Below are positions 1-7,353 of a DNA stretch of 38,935 nt, piece after piece. The notes under the pieces are model-generated. The model did no database searches and was not told where the DNA came from. It saw only the letters and a program-made list of their open reading frames with translations. The position numbers were made by a program, and so were the translations under genes. The stretch comes from Candidatus Poribacteria bacterium (GTDB lineage Bacteria; Poribacteria; WGA-4E; WGA-3G): contig PYJC01000064.1 of NCBI GenBank assembly GCA_003635255.1, positions 1 through 38,935 of the forward strand, read 5' to 3'. Each line of letters begins with the position of its first letter. Within the stretch, counting starts at the first letter, position 1.

Positions 1-53
1 TGTTGCGGTGAAGAAAGTGCCTATTTTTATATTAAGAAAGGAAATAATTCCTA

Positions 54-413
54 ATGGCTAAACTGATGATCAGCATCACACACGCGAAGGATAACACTGA
101 CAAAGCGACTGTTGGTTTTGTTGTTGCAAACGCCTCCGTTGCATCTGGCGTGGAAACAGTTGTATTTCTCAGCACAGAAGGTGTTCACCTTTCACAGAAC
201 GGTTATGCTGATGACATTCACGAAGAAGGGTTCGCGCCTCTGCGACAGCTCATGGCAGATTTCGCCGAAGTTGGTGGGATAATCTGGGTCTGCTCCCCGT
301 GCTTCAAAAAGCGCAACCTTGACGAAGACAACCTTGTAGATAGTGCCACAATAGTCGGTGGGGCAAAGGCTGTCGAATTTTTGACGACTGGGGGTTCGAG
401 CATTAGTTACTGA
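54..413 (+). CDS. DsrE/DsrF-like small sulfur-relay protein
   Basis: This 119-residue cytosolic protein has the size and alternating strand/helix pattern of the DsrE/DsrF/YchN family: an N-terminal MAKLMISITHA strand, a VETVVFLSTEGVHL segment and a GGIIWVCSPC strand. Family members carry sulfur as a cysteine persulfide or form hexameric scaffolds. Here Cys80 and Cys83 (CSPC) lie at the place where DsrE-type proteins often have their active cysteine. A purine-rich AAGAAAGGAAA lies about 10 bases before the ATG, which supports this start. The next gene downstream is a TusA-OsmC fusion, and TusA is a known sulfur donor or acceptor for DsrE-type proteins, so a sulfur-transfer role is inferred. 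The substrate is unknown. The family call is fairly secure; the exact function is not. Confidence 0.8.
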   Translation: MAKLMISITHAKDNTDKATVGFVVANASVASGVETVVFLSTEGVHLSQNGYADDIHEEGFAPLRQLMADFAEVGGIIWVCSPCFKKRNLDEDNLVDSATIVGGAKAVEFLTTGGSSISY

Positions 414-825
414 TCTCGCACGAAGGACTTGCTACCTACCGAGGTAGAAGTTTCCTTATGGGATGGGTTTCATTCCAAGTTGGATGTAACTGCTAACATG
501 AGTTTGCAAACCACGTCAACGTGCTGAAAAGTTGAGTGTGCTCCGTGTGAGCAAACGGTATTTCATGCTAAGTATGGACTGGTAAGCAACACGCTCATGT
601 CTAATATTCCAAGTGAAAATTCCTGCCACCCTGGAACGGTTTGTGAAAATCTATTCATCTAATCTCACGTAAGTACTATTTTCCGTGGCAGGATTCTCGC
701 TTGTGATACTTCATTGAACTCGCAGCCTGATAGGATTCGTGAGGGACGAGCGCGCTAAAAACCTCTTGAAATTATCCCAACGATTTTACCTTCATAACAA
801 ATATACCCATTCAACGGAAAACATC
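414..825. other. Non-coding gap with a short stem-loop
   Basis: No convincing gene is seen here. A perfect 6-bp stem-loop (CTACCT, loop ACCG, AGGTAG) lies at 432-447, about 20 bases after the DsrE-like stop. No T-run follows it, so it is not a canonical terminator. The frame of the next gene is open back to a GTG at 739, but that stretch has no recognisable domain. Confidence 0.5.
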
Positions 826-1566
826 ATGCGAGAAGAAGATTTACAAGCACTAGATACCCTTCAGACCGCCCATATATGCGAAGGCGGAAATCTTGACTGT
901 GGCTCCGGTTTACTACTGTTGATTCGCAAATCCATGGAAACAGTACCCGATGGCGAAGTCTTAGAGATCCGTAGCACCGAAATTAGCGTTAAAGAGGACC
1001 TCCCCGCGTGGTGTCGGATGACACAAAATCCTTATCTTGGATGGCGGCCTGCGGCCGAACACAATAAATACTTTGTGCAGCGCGGTGAAGCCGAACAGGA
1101 TGCAGACATCGCCTACGAGCAGGCACGAGACTACCGGTGGCAAGCCCGCATTCACTGGGACGGCGGGATGCAGACAAAAGTTTTCTGCCGAAACCACTCA
1201 TGGTCGGTGGGGCAGCCTGCGAGTTTCGATATCCGGGATGCCGCACCGAGTGCAGTGGAGTATGTCCTTGGCGCGCTTGGTGCCTGTTTGGCGATGGGTT
1301 TTCAGATTCGTGCTTCACAGCAGAAAGTAGAAATTGAGGAACTGGAGATTTCGTTAAGCGGACAGATTGACAATATCTTCGTCTTTCTCGGCACGGAACA
1401 AGGTGGACATAGTGGTTTCAAAGAAATCAGTGGAACACTCTATGTCGCATCAGACGCGGATGACGAGGTTTTGGAATCGCTTTGGGAGGAGACACTGGCG
1501 GCTTCACCTGTGACCAATACGCTCACGCGAGATGTGGACATCGGTGTGGATCTGCGCGTGATTTAA
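826..1566 (+). CDS. TusA-OsmC fusion protein (sulfurtransferase + OsmC domains)
   Basis: The 246-residue product has two domains. Residues about 10-72 resemble TusA: LDCGSG stands in place of the usual CPxP motif, with Cys25 as the candidate sulfur-carrying cysteine, followed by GEVLEI, a variable loop, and DLPAWCRMTQ matching the conserved 'ipaWcr' segment. Residues about 110-246 resemble OsmC/Ohr: SAVEYVLGALGACLAMGF carries Cys154, the first conserved cysteine. The second OsmC cysteine position is Ser227 (ASPVTNTL), so a classical two-cysteine peroxidase cycle is unlikely. I chose the ATG at 826 because the TusA homology begins just after it and a GGAAAA sits upstream. A GTG at 739 in the same frame, behind TAGGATTC, would give 275 residues. 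Lying next to a DsrE-like gene, it is inferred to handle persulfide sulfur. Confidence 0.8.
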   Translation: MREEDLQALDTLQTAHICEGGNLDCGSGLLLLIRKSMETVPDGEVLEIRSTEISVKEDLPAWCRMTQNPYLGWRPAAEHNKYFVQRGEAEQDADIAYEQARDYRWQARIHWDGGMQTKVFCRNHSWSVGQPASFDIRDAAPSAVEYVLGALGACLAMGFQIRASQQKVEIEELEISLSGQIDNIFVFLGTEQGGHSGFKEISGTLYVASDADDEVLESLWEETLAASPVTNTLTRDVDIGVDLRVI

Positions 1567-1579
1567 AGGAATACACCCA

Positions 1580-1636
1580 ATGATTGAAACGATGGTGAAT
1601 GAAATTGGATGGAAAAATCTTAAGACAAACGTATAG
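1580..1636 (+). CDS. Possible 18-residue leader ORF
   Basis: A short ATG-initiated frame begins after AAAGGAATACACCCA. Its TAG stop overlaps the TAGGAGG Shine-Dalgarno of the following MetE-like gene. This arrangement could couple translation of the two frames. The peptide has two Met codons but no run of them, so a classical Met attenuator is not indicated. It may be chance. Confidence 0.25.
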   Translation: MIETMVNEIGWKNLKTNV

Positions 1637-1647
1637 GAGGCTTGAGC

Positions 1648-2820
1648 ATGCAAAATTTACCACAGTTTCCCGTGACCGTCGTTGGGAGTTTGCCGCGTTT
1701 ACGGGCGGTTTCACGGGCGTTACGAAACAAACAGAGAGGTCGGATTGCAGACGATGACTTTAACGCCATCGCAGATGAAGCAGTACTTGAAAGTCTTAAG
1801 TTGCAGGAAACAGTAGGAGTCGATATTGTCAGCGATGGTGAACAACGCCGCGATAATTTCTATTCTTTCATTACTGAAAGCATTGATGGTATCCGGTTGA
1901 TGACGCTCGCAGAAATGCTTGATTATGTTGAAGACAAAGCAGCATTTGAGCAACTGCTCAATGCATTGGATGTCCCTGCATTCGCGCTGAAAAATCCCGT
2001 CGTTGATGGAAAGTTGGAACGCACCTCTCCACTCGTGCTAAATGATTATCTATTTCTCAAAGAGCATACGACAAAACCCATTAAAGCCACACTACCCGGT
2101 CCTTATCTTTTAACGCGTTCTATGTGGGTGAAGCGGCTTTCCTACGAATTCTATCCGGATAAGGAATCCTTGGGAAACGATGTTGTTGAAATTCTCCGCG
2201 ACGAACTGCAAGAGCTACAAACAGCAGGTTGTCGATTTGTTCAGTTTGATGAGCCGGTCTTAACAGAAGTCGCTTTCACGGGACCGCATGAAACCCACAC
2301 CTTTATGTGCGCGGCACTATCCGAGAAAAGCAGCCCAGAAGAGGAACTCAATTTCGCCGTGGAATTGATGAATCGCGTCGTTGAAGAGATAAACGGTGAA
2401 ATGAAAACGGCGCTCCACGTCTGCCGAGGCAACTGGAGTCAACAGGAGGAGGTTCTGCTTCGGGGTTCTTACGATCTGCTGATTCCGTATTTTAGCCAGA
2501 TGAACGTCAATCAGTTCGTGCTGGAATACGCGACGGAGCGGGCAGGCAGCATTGATGTGCTCGGTGAGCTTCCGGCGGATAAAGAGATTGGACTCGGGGT
2601 TGTCGATCCACGTACCACCGAGGTGGAATCCGTTGATTTCATATTAGCCAAAGTTCGCGCACTTTTAAAACATCGGGGTCCTGAACAGATCTATCTGAAT
2701 CCGGATTGTGGCTTCGGCACGTTCGCCGATCGCCCCGTAAATAGCACAGAAATCGCTGCCCAAAAACTAAACGTCATTCGTGAAGCGGCTAAGATATTGC
2801 GTTCAGAATTTTTATCTTAA
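1648..2820 (+). CDS. MetE-family cobalamin-independent methionine synthase-like methyltransferase
   Basis: The 390-residue cytosolic protein matches the C-terminal catalytic half of MetE (UROD/MetE TIM barrel), without the N-terminal half of full-length MetE (about 750 residues). Recognisable parts are the FPVTVVGSLPR start, the VDIVSDGEQRR segment, QFDEPVL and a zinc-ligand set: His257 and Cys259 (HVCRGNW), Glu293 (LEYATE) and Cys354 (NPDCGFGT). These ligands activate a thiol for methyl or alkyl transfer. Short stand-alone forms include archaeal-type methionine synthases and epoxyalkane:coenzyme M transferase-like enzymes, so the acceptor thiol is uncertain. TAGGAGG at 1634-1640 stands 7 bases before this ATG. 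An in-frame TTG six bases earlier lies too close to the ribosome site to be used. Confidence 0.85.
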   Translation: MQNLPQFPVTVVGSLPRLRAVSRALRNKQRGRIADDDFNAIADEAVLESLKLQETVGVDIVSDGEQRRDNFYSFITESIDGIRLMTLAEMLDYVEDKAAFEQLLNALDVPAFALKNPVVDGKLERTSPLVLNDYLFLKEHTTKPIKATLPGPYLLTRSMWVKRLSYEFYPDKESLGNDVVEILRDELQELQTAGCRFVQFDEPVLTEVAFTGPHETHTFMCAALSEKSSPEEELNFAVELMNRVVEEINGEMKTALHVCRGNWSQQEEVLLRGSYDLLIPYFSQMNVNQFVLEYATERAGSIDVLGELPADKEIGLGVVDPRTTEVESVDFILAKVRALLKHRGPEQIYLNPDCGFGTFADRPVNSTEIAAQKLNVIREAAKILRSEFLS

Positions 2821-2834
2821 CCTAAATTGCTACC
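2818..2834 (+). repeat. Post-stop motif copy 1 (diverged)
   Basis: TAACCTAAATTGCTACC begins with the stop codon of the MetE-like gene. It differs at two positions from the motif TAACCCAAGTTGCTACC found after the stop of the phytanoyl dioxygenase gene near 35182. A further copy lies after the Gfo/Idh gene at 15877. Its function is unknown. Confidence 0.5.
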
Positions 2835-2878
2835 AATGGATTTTGGGTATTGTAACACAGTTTGTCGGACACTTTCTT

Positions 2879-2943
2879 CACCCCGTAGGGGTGTTATGTC
2901 TATAGAAAAAATTGGGCTCAAGGCACTGCACCCTGTAGGGGTG
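2879..2943. repeat. Pair of CACCCC-GTA-GGGGTG hairpins
   Basis: Two near-identical palindromes, CACCCCGTAGGGGTG (2879-2893) and CACCCTGTAGGGGTG (2929-2943), lie 50 bases apart between two plus-strand genes. Each can form a 6-bp stem with a three-base loop; the second has one G-T pair. No T-run follows, so they look like a short dispersed repeat rather than terminators. Confidence 0.65.
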
Positions 2944-2974
2944 CTATTGCTTTCACAGTGAGAATGCAATTGTA

Positions 2975-3175
2975 ATGACTAAATACGAATATAAGACCAT
3001 AAGAATTAGCCAGAAAGGGTTTGGATTTAAGTCCAGAAAAATTCCTGACCTTGAAAGCACCCTTAATCGTGAAGGAAAAGAAGGCTGGCGACTTTGTGAA
3101 ATTATCCAACCGGCAGCAGTTATGGGCGAATCAACTGCTGTCATTGTGATTTTTGAAAGAATTTTAGAGGAATAG
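2975..3175 (+). CDS. DUF4177-like small protein
   Basis: This 66-residue protein starts with KYEYKTIRI, continues with a LESTLNREGKEGWRLCEI stretch and ends in a beta-strand (TAVIVIFERIL). That is the usual shape of DUF4177 proteins: a strand, a helix with an 'N..G..GW.l' turn, and a final strand. The biochemical role of the family is not known. The upstream ribosome site is weak. The gene stands alone between a hairpin pair and a convergent membrane-protein gene, so the context does not help. Being short, it depends on the family pattern for support. Confidence 0.65.
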   Translation: MTKYEYKTIRISQKGFGFKSRKIPDLESTLNREGKEGWRLCEIIQPAAVMGESTAVIVIFERILEE

Positions 3176-3202
3176 AGCACTTAAGAAAATACTCAGTTTT
3201 TT

Positions 3203-3844
3203 CTAATGCTTCAAGAAAAGGGTAACAATACCAGCAATCATCAAAGCAATAGACCACAACAGATCCAGATTAAACCACGCCTTGCGGAGCAGCGCAAGTC
3301 CTACCACTTCGTAGACAATAACCGCCGCAATCCCCATCACGAGGAAAAAACTGAGGGTATGTACCCCGACTGCGGACAGTAACATCACAGCGTTATCTGT
3401 CATGCCCATTGATGCGTGGTGCATGTGGCCAGAAGCCTCAGCAGCAGGCATCCGTAACAAAAGCGGTGCCAGCATCAAACCTGCACCGTGTGCGGAAGCC
3501 ATCAGAAAGGACCAGATCGTTAAGTCCTTGAAGTTAACACGCATGCCGACCCATTTTGGGTGTCGAGCACTAAAAAATTTGTACACGCCAAAACCAAACA
3601 ACACAGTTGCACAAGCAATGCGAAGCACACCCTCCGGCAGCTGCCGCTGTGCTAAGGCGATAACGAATACGACAACGGCAATGGATATCGCGTGACCAAG
3701 TGCCATCGGGAAGAGCGCACCGATAACGGCACTTCTCCGTTTTTCCTGCATACCTAAAGCAACAGCAAAAAGCCAACCCATCCCTGGATTAATACCGTGA
3801 AATGCTCCGAGCCCGAGCATACCCCACCATGAAATGGTATCCAT
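3203..3844 (-). CDS. NicO/UreH-like polytopic membrane protein
   Basis: The 213-residue protein has about six hydrophobic segments. It begins with GLGAFHGINPGMGWLFAVALG, close to the HGxxPGHGW-type signature of nickel/cobalt transporters and related TauE/UreH-like proteins, with an FPMALGHAISI helix following. A cytoplasmic or periplasmic loop near residues 138-148 is rich in His and Met (HMHHASMGM), which suggests metal binding. Similar proteins are sometimes annotated as amino-acid antiporters without evidence, so the substrate is left open. AAAGGCG precedes the ATG by about 6 bases. It is transcribed on the same strand as the selenium-binding protein gene, after a 118-base gap containing a large inverted repeat. 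Confidence 0.6.
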   Translation of the reverse strand: MDTISWWGMLGLGAFHGINPGMGWLFAVALGMQEKRRSAVIGALFPMALGHAISIAVVVFVIALAQRQLPEGVLRIACATVLFGFGVYKFFSARHPKWVGMRVNFKDLTIWSFLMASAHGAGLMLAPLLLRMPAAEASGHMHHASMGMTDNAVMLLSAVGVHTLSFFLVMGIAAVIVYEVVGLALLRKAWFNLDLLWSIALMIAGIVTLFLKH

Positions 3845-3882
3845 AAAAACGCCTTTCTGGATATAGAAACATTAAATATTTT

Positions 3883-3959
3883 TTTCGATAGGGGTTGGGG
3901 ATTTAGTCTGGGGATAGACTAAATCCATTCCTTGTATTACATTCCCAACCCCTACGAAA
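3883..3959. repeat. Nested inverted repeat downstream of SBP56 gene
   Basis: The outer arms TTTCG(A)TAGGGGTTGGG at 3883-3899 and CCCAACCCCTACGAAA at 3944-3959 pair over 16 bp with one bulged A. Inside is a second perfect 8-bp palindrome, ATTTAGTC (3901-3908) with GACTAAAT (3917-3924). The structure ends three bases from the minus-strand SBP56 stop. On that strand an A-run, not a T-run, follows, so a canonical intrinsic terminator is unlikely. A MITE-like element or mRNA 3' stabiliser is possible. Confidence 0.7.
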
Positions 3960-3962
3960 TTC

Positions 3963-5354
3963 CTATGGATAACAGAAAGTATCCGAAGAACTGTCGCCAC
4001 CTTGCAACCGAATCTGATGTGCACGACTTTCGCCGAAGTCCACGAAGAAGTCGGGATCCAATTCGAGTCCTCCGTTTTCTACGTCGACATCCGCCTTCAC
4101 CATCCATCCGTTTGCGCCTTCGGGGTAGAATTGGTTATCCCATGCGACATAGAGAGAATTGGTGAAGTAGAGACGTTTGCCGTCGCGACTTAATTCGACC
4201 ATCTGGGGTCCGCCGCTTACGGGTCCTGCTGCCGGGTGCGGGTGCGATTTTGTAATCCCACCTATTTTGAGAGTTCCTGTATGCTTCGGATTGAACGGAT
4301 CGGACACGTCGTATTGCAACATCTCTCCGGTGCCCCAACAAGAGACGTACAGGAATCGGTCATCCAACGAGAGGATGTGGTCGGTGACAAGCGTCGGAAT
4401 CATCCCGATATCCTTTAAAGCGGGTGGCAAATCATCTGGATTTTCGGGGACTTGTGCGGGAATATCAATAATCTTTTGGATTCCCCAATCGTCTCCATTT
4501 TTATACCATGTCCAGATGGAACTGGAAAGGTCATTCATATTCAAAACGGCATTGACGAAGCCATACGCCTTCGTTGGGTCATGTGCGGGCCGTAGTTCCA
4601 AGATCATCTGATAATCATCACCCAAATCTAACGTTTGGATATTCTTGCGATGCCGAATGTCCCAGATATGAATTTTATGCCCGAACTTGCGTTCACCCAG
4701 GTCTTCAAGGCTCACGCCGTTTTCAATCATTGCCGGATATCCCCATTCACTGGTGACAGCGATATCATACCCCAAATGCCACCAGAAATCGTAAGAGAGG
4801 GATTGCGGACCGCGCTCAACTTCCCACTGCCCCAGAATATTGAAGTTGTAGTGATCCATGAGGAATATACCACCGGGGCCTTCTTCCGAACCCGCTGAAG
4901 CCAAAGCACTAACGTAGATCCCTTCGGGACCGCAGTGTACTGTATGTGGGCGGGTATATCCGGACCGCTCTTCAACTTCATTGGCATCCAGAGTTTTAAT
5001 GAGTTTCGGTGCCTTGGGATCCTCTTTGACATCAAGGATATAGATATTAGAACCGCGCAGTGCTGGCACGACGAGGTAGCGCCGTTCTATATAAGGGTGT
5101 GGTGCGTAGGGACAGAGTGCTGCGCTGCAGGCGTTCCAACCGAAGTGGTGGATTTCATCACGAACGCCGAGTTCGAGTTTATTAACAATCTGTCCGTAGG
5201 TATCAGACGCTGTGTTGAGGTCAACTACACACATGGTGTCGGGGTTGTCATCATCTCGGGGTGCAGCGACATAGGCGACATCTTCAATAGGTGCCTCAAT
5301 TGCCATCTTGGGTGATGGGTAAAAAGTTGGATCAGGTTTCCACTGTTGTAACAA
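3963..5354 (-). CDS. Selenium-binding protein 56 (SBP56) / methanethiol oxidase-like
   Basis: The 463-residue protein aligns end to end in style with the SBP56/SELENBP1 family. It has DPTFYPSP near the N-terminus, DEIHHFGWNACSAALC, a YTRPHTVHCGPEGIYVSALG-like stretch, TSEWGYP, FVNAVLNMNDL, and the HPHPAAGPVSGGPQMVELS and RAHQIRLQGGD regions. Known members are beta-propeller enzymes that oxidise methanethiol to formaldehyde, hydrogen sulfide and hydrogen peroxide; the His-rich segments bind metal. There is no signal peptide. The start is a TTG, with GGAG 9 bases upstream and homology beginning at once; the first in-frame Met (about residue 17) would cut into the conserved N-terminus. Its link to sulfur metabolism is consistent with the DsrE/TusA genes nearby, but they are not in one operon. 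Confidence 0.92.
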   Translation of the reverse strand: MLQQWKPDPTFYPSPKMAIEAPIEDVAYVAAPRDDDNPDTMCVVDLNTASDTYGQIVNKLELGVRDEIHHFGWNACSAALCPYAPHPYIERRYLVVPALRGSNIYILDVKEDPKAPKLIKTLDANEVEERSGYTRPHTVHCGPEGIYVSALASAGSEEGPGGIFLMDHYNFNILGQWEVERGPQSLSYDFWWHLGYDIAVTSEWGYPAMIENGVSLEDLGERKFGHKIHIWDIRHRKNIQTLDLGDDYQMILELRPAHDPTKAYGFVNAVLNMNDLSSSIWTWYKNGDDWGIQKIIDIPAQVPENPDDLPPALKDIGMIPTLVTDHILSLDDRFLYVSCWGTGEMLQYDVSDPFNPKHTGTLKIGGITKSHPHPAAGPVSGGPQMVELSRDGKRLYFTNSLYVAWDNQFYPEGANGWMVKADVDVENGGLELDPDFFVDFGESRAHQIRLQGGDSSSDTFCYP

Positions 5355-5375
5355 GCCTATTTCTCCTTTTAGTTT

Positions 5376-6272
5376 TTATTGTGAATGTGATGTGTCTGCA
5401 TCGTTTTTTGCGCGGTCAAGCCAACCAGGTAGCCTGATATTTTCAGATAATTTCCACGCAGTCAAATAGAGCGAAGCCGTCCAGCGCACCGATTCCCGTG
5501 CTCGGTCATTTGTAAAATCAACCAGAGCCGGTGTTGGATTTTTCAAATTTTTCCAGTCTTCGGCGAGCTCGTAAACGTCATCTACGAAACTGTGTTCAGT
5601 TTTGATCTGTTTTATTATCGCTGGCATCAAATCGTCAACAGCTTCAATCTGTTGTCCCTTCGCGAGATCCATCGGCTTGAGTGCCAAACGCTCAATTGCT
5701 GAATCAACCTTCTCATGGATACCCTGATGTAGGCGTGTCCCGTCCGGTTGCTTAATCCCATCAAAATGAATGGTTAAGTGTAAGGGTTGACACATATCCT
5801 GCGCGTAGTGTGAAAGAAAGCCGGCATAGACGAAACACTTACTCTGGATCATGGGATTGTCGGGCCATTTACGATACTCAGCAAACGCGAGTGCGAGTCG
5901 TTCCGTCCATTCCGCTAACGCATACGGGAGGGTGCCGACCTCGCGCGGTTTAAATCCAAGTTCAGCACAGAGTTGGATATGTGCCTCACGTCCTTCTGGA
6001 ATCGGATGCTCTCCGAAGAGTTCTACATCGATGTAGTGTTCACCGTATTCCGCTTGCCGTGCGTGTGGCGTGACTCGCTCCTTAGATAGATCAGGGTCGT
6101 AAGAGCAGTGGGCGATCATTTTTCCGGCGTTACGGAAAAATTCAGGCATATCTTCGGGGAGTGATTTGACGGCTGCCTGTGTCATGATATCGTGTCCACC
6201 GCCCCACCATGCCCACGCCGGTGTCGTAAAAATGAACGAAAACAGGATCAATATATGAAAGAAACGTTTCAT
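5376..6272 (-). CDS. Secreted S1/P1-nuclease- or phospholipase-C-like zinc enzyme
   Basis: The 298-residue precursor has a signal peptide (MKRFFHILILFSF...) ending in PAWA. The predicted mature protein begins with Trp22, and His27 follows five residues later (WWGGGH). This is exactly the Trp1/His6 spacing of the trinuclear zinc site of P1 nuclease. Later ligands are visible in SYDPD, HYIDVE, LSHYAQDMCQPLH (the H-x3-D-x5-H core) and GIHEKVDS. The enzyme would therefore be exported and hydrolyse phosphodiesters of single-stranded nucleic acid or phospholipid; the two substrate classes cannot be separated by eye. An open frame continues to 6404 but runs into the neighbouring DUF362 gene. The ATG at 6272 has GAGGAG upstream and the signal peptide, so it is chosen. 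Confidence 0.82.
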   Translation of the reverse strand: MKRFFHILILFSFIFTTPAWAWWGGGHDIMTQAAVKSLPEDMPEFFRNAGKMIAHCSYDPDLSKERVTPHARQAEYGEHYIDVELFGEHPIPEGREAHIQLCAELGFKPREVGTLPYALAEWTERLALAFAEYRKWPDNPMIQSKCFVYAGFLSHYAQDMCQPLHLTIHFDGIKQPDGTRLHQGIHEKVDSAIERLALKPMDLAKGQQIEAVDDLMPAIIKQIKTEHSFVDDVYELAEDWKNLKNPTPALVDFTNDRARESVRWTASLYLTAWKLSENIRLPGWLDRAKNDADTSHSQ

Positions 6273-6285
6273 GATGCTCCTCTTA

Positions 6286-7236
6286 TCAATCAGCGGCGAG
6301 ATAATCCTCAGCGTGCGCATCCTGCCACTGAAACTGTTGTTCGGTTGTTTCATGCGGTTTAAAAGCTGTCGCGACCGTCTCGACAGCGGGACCAAGGATT
6401 TCAATGTTGTTTAGGTCCGCGGTGCCGTATCCCATTTCGTTGGCATATTGGAATAGCCCGATCTCCAGTGGTTCAAATCCCATCGCTCTTGACGTGACCG
6501 CATCCGCTGCAAAGACATCGCCGCTTGCGATGGCGATACCAAGCGGGACAGAATCGGTACCCCCCGGTCCGTTCCCCTGTAGTCCAACGGTGCCATCAAC
6601 GATAGTGATATCGGGCTTGAGGTGGCGTGAGAGTCGGAGCAAATTGATGTTGAGAGTCTGCGCCTCACGGGGTAGCACTCGATCTGCGTGGCTATGATAG
6701 CCGTGCATTTTAATCCTGTCCTCTTTATGGAGGGTGCCCATAATCATATTCTTCATACCAAGGGTCACGACACCAGCATCATGCGTTTTGGCAATAGCGA
6801 CAGAGATGGTGCAAGGACAATCCAGGACTATCTTTGGCATCCGGACAGTATCTTCCTCACGTCCGGCAAGAAAAACTCTGGTTTCTACCCACTCGGACTC
6901 TTGATGCAAATCGACAAGTCGGATCGGAACATCGTATTCGGCTTGGAGTGCTTCATAACCGAAAATCTGAAACGCTTCCCCAGAAAATTTCTCATTCGCG
7001 CCTTCAGCGACGATTACCTCTTTCGGAGGCTGTGGTGTGCTTAACAGAAAATCCAGCGCGCCCCGCATTGCATCTACATGTGACGAGGCGAGTTGATTTG
7101 TACTGGAGAGAAAATTCGGTTTCAACAGTACCTGCTCACGGACTTTCGGTGTGAGGTCCTCACGTATATTGTCTAACGCTTGAAAAACGTTGGCACGTCG
7201 CCTACCGGTTTTGGCAAGCCCAACTTTGGTACCCAT
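6286..7236 (-). CDS. DUF362 domain protein
   Basis: The 316-residue protein resembles DUF362. It has VLLKPNFLSS, a conserved PKIVLDCPCTISVAIAKTHD-like stretch, GVVTLGMKNMIMG, DITIVDGTVGLQGNGPGG and FAADAVTSRAMGF. DUF362 proteins often carry a ferredoxin domain; none of the expected CxxCxxC clusters is present here, so only the core domain is encoded. The function of the core is unknown. GGAGAAACAG precedes the ATG. It lies 13 bases upstream of the S1/P1-like gene on the same strand, so the two are probably co-transcribed. Confidence 0.85.
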   Translation of the reverse strand: MGTKVGLAKTGRRRANVFQALDNIREDLTPKVREQVLLKPNFLSSTNQLASSHVDAMRGALDFLLSTPQPPKEVIVAEGANEKFSGEAFQIFGYEALQAEYDVPIRLVDLHQESEWVETRVFLAGREEDTVRMPKIVLDCPCTISVAIAKTHDAGVVTLGMKNMIMGTLHKEDRIKMHGYHSHADRVLPREAQTLNINLLRLSRHLKPDITIVDGTVGLQGNGPGGTDSVPLGIAIASGDVFAADAVTSRAMGFEPLEIGLFQYANEMGYGTADLNNIEILGPAVETVATAFKPHETTEQQFQWQDAHAEDYLAAD

Positions 7237-7353
7237 CTGTTTCTCCTAATTTTTGGTTGATGCCCCTAATCTTTCCCGATGTCCTTTATCTATATCAAAA
7301 ACCCGATTGTGACGACAGAAAAATTGGAGCAGAAACCCAATCGTTAAAAAATT

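Noticed and set aside
739..825. GTG-initiated N-terminal extension of the TusA-OsmC protein
   Set aside because: The 29 extra residues have no domain similarity; the ATG at 826 leads straight into the TusA domain. It cannot be fully excluded because an AGGA lies before the GTG.
3889..3954. Intrinsic terminator of the SBP56 gene
   Set aside because: The stem is strong, but on the transcribed strand it is followed by an A-run instead of a T-run.
6273..6404. Longer N-terminus for the S1/P1-like enzyme
   Set aside because: It would overlap the DUF362 gene and place the signal peptide inside the protein; the internal ATG has a good ribosome site.
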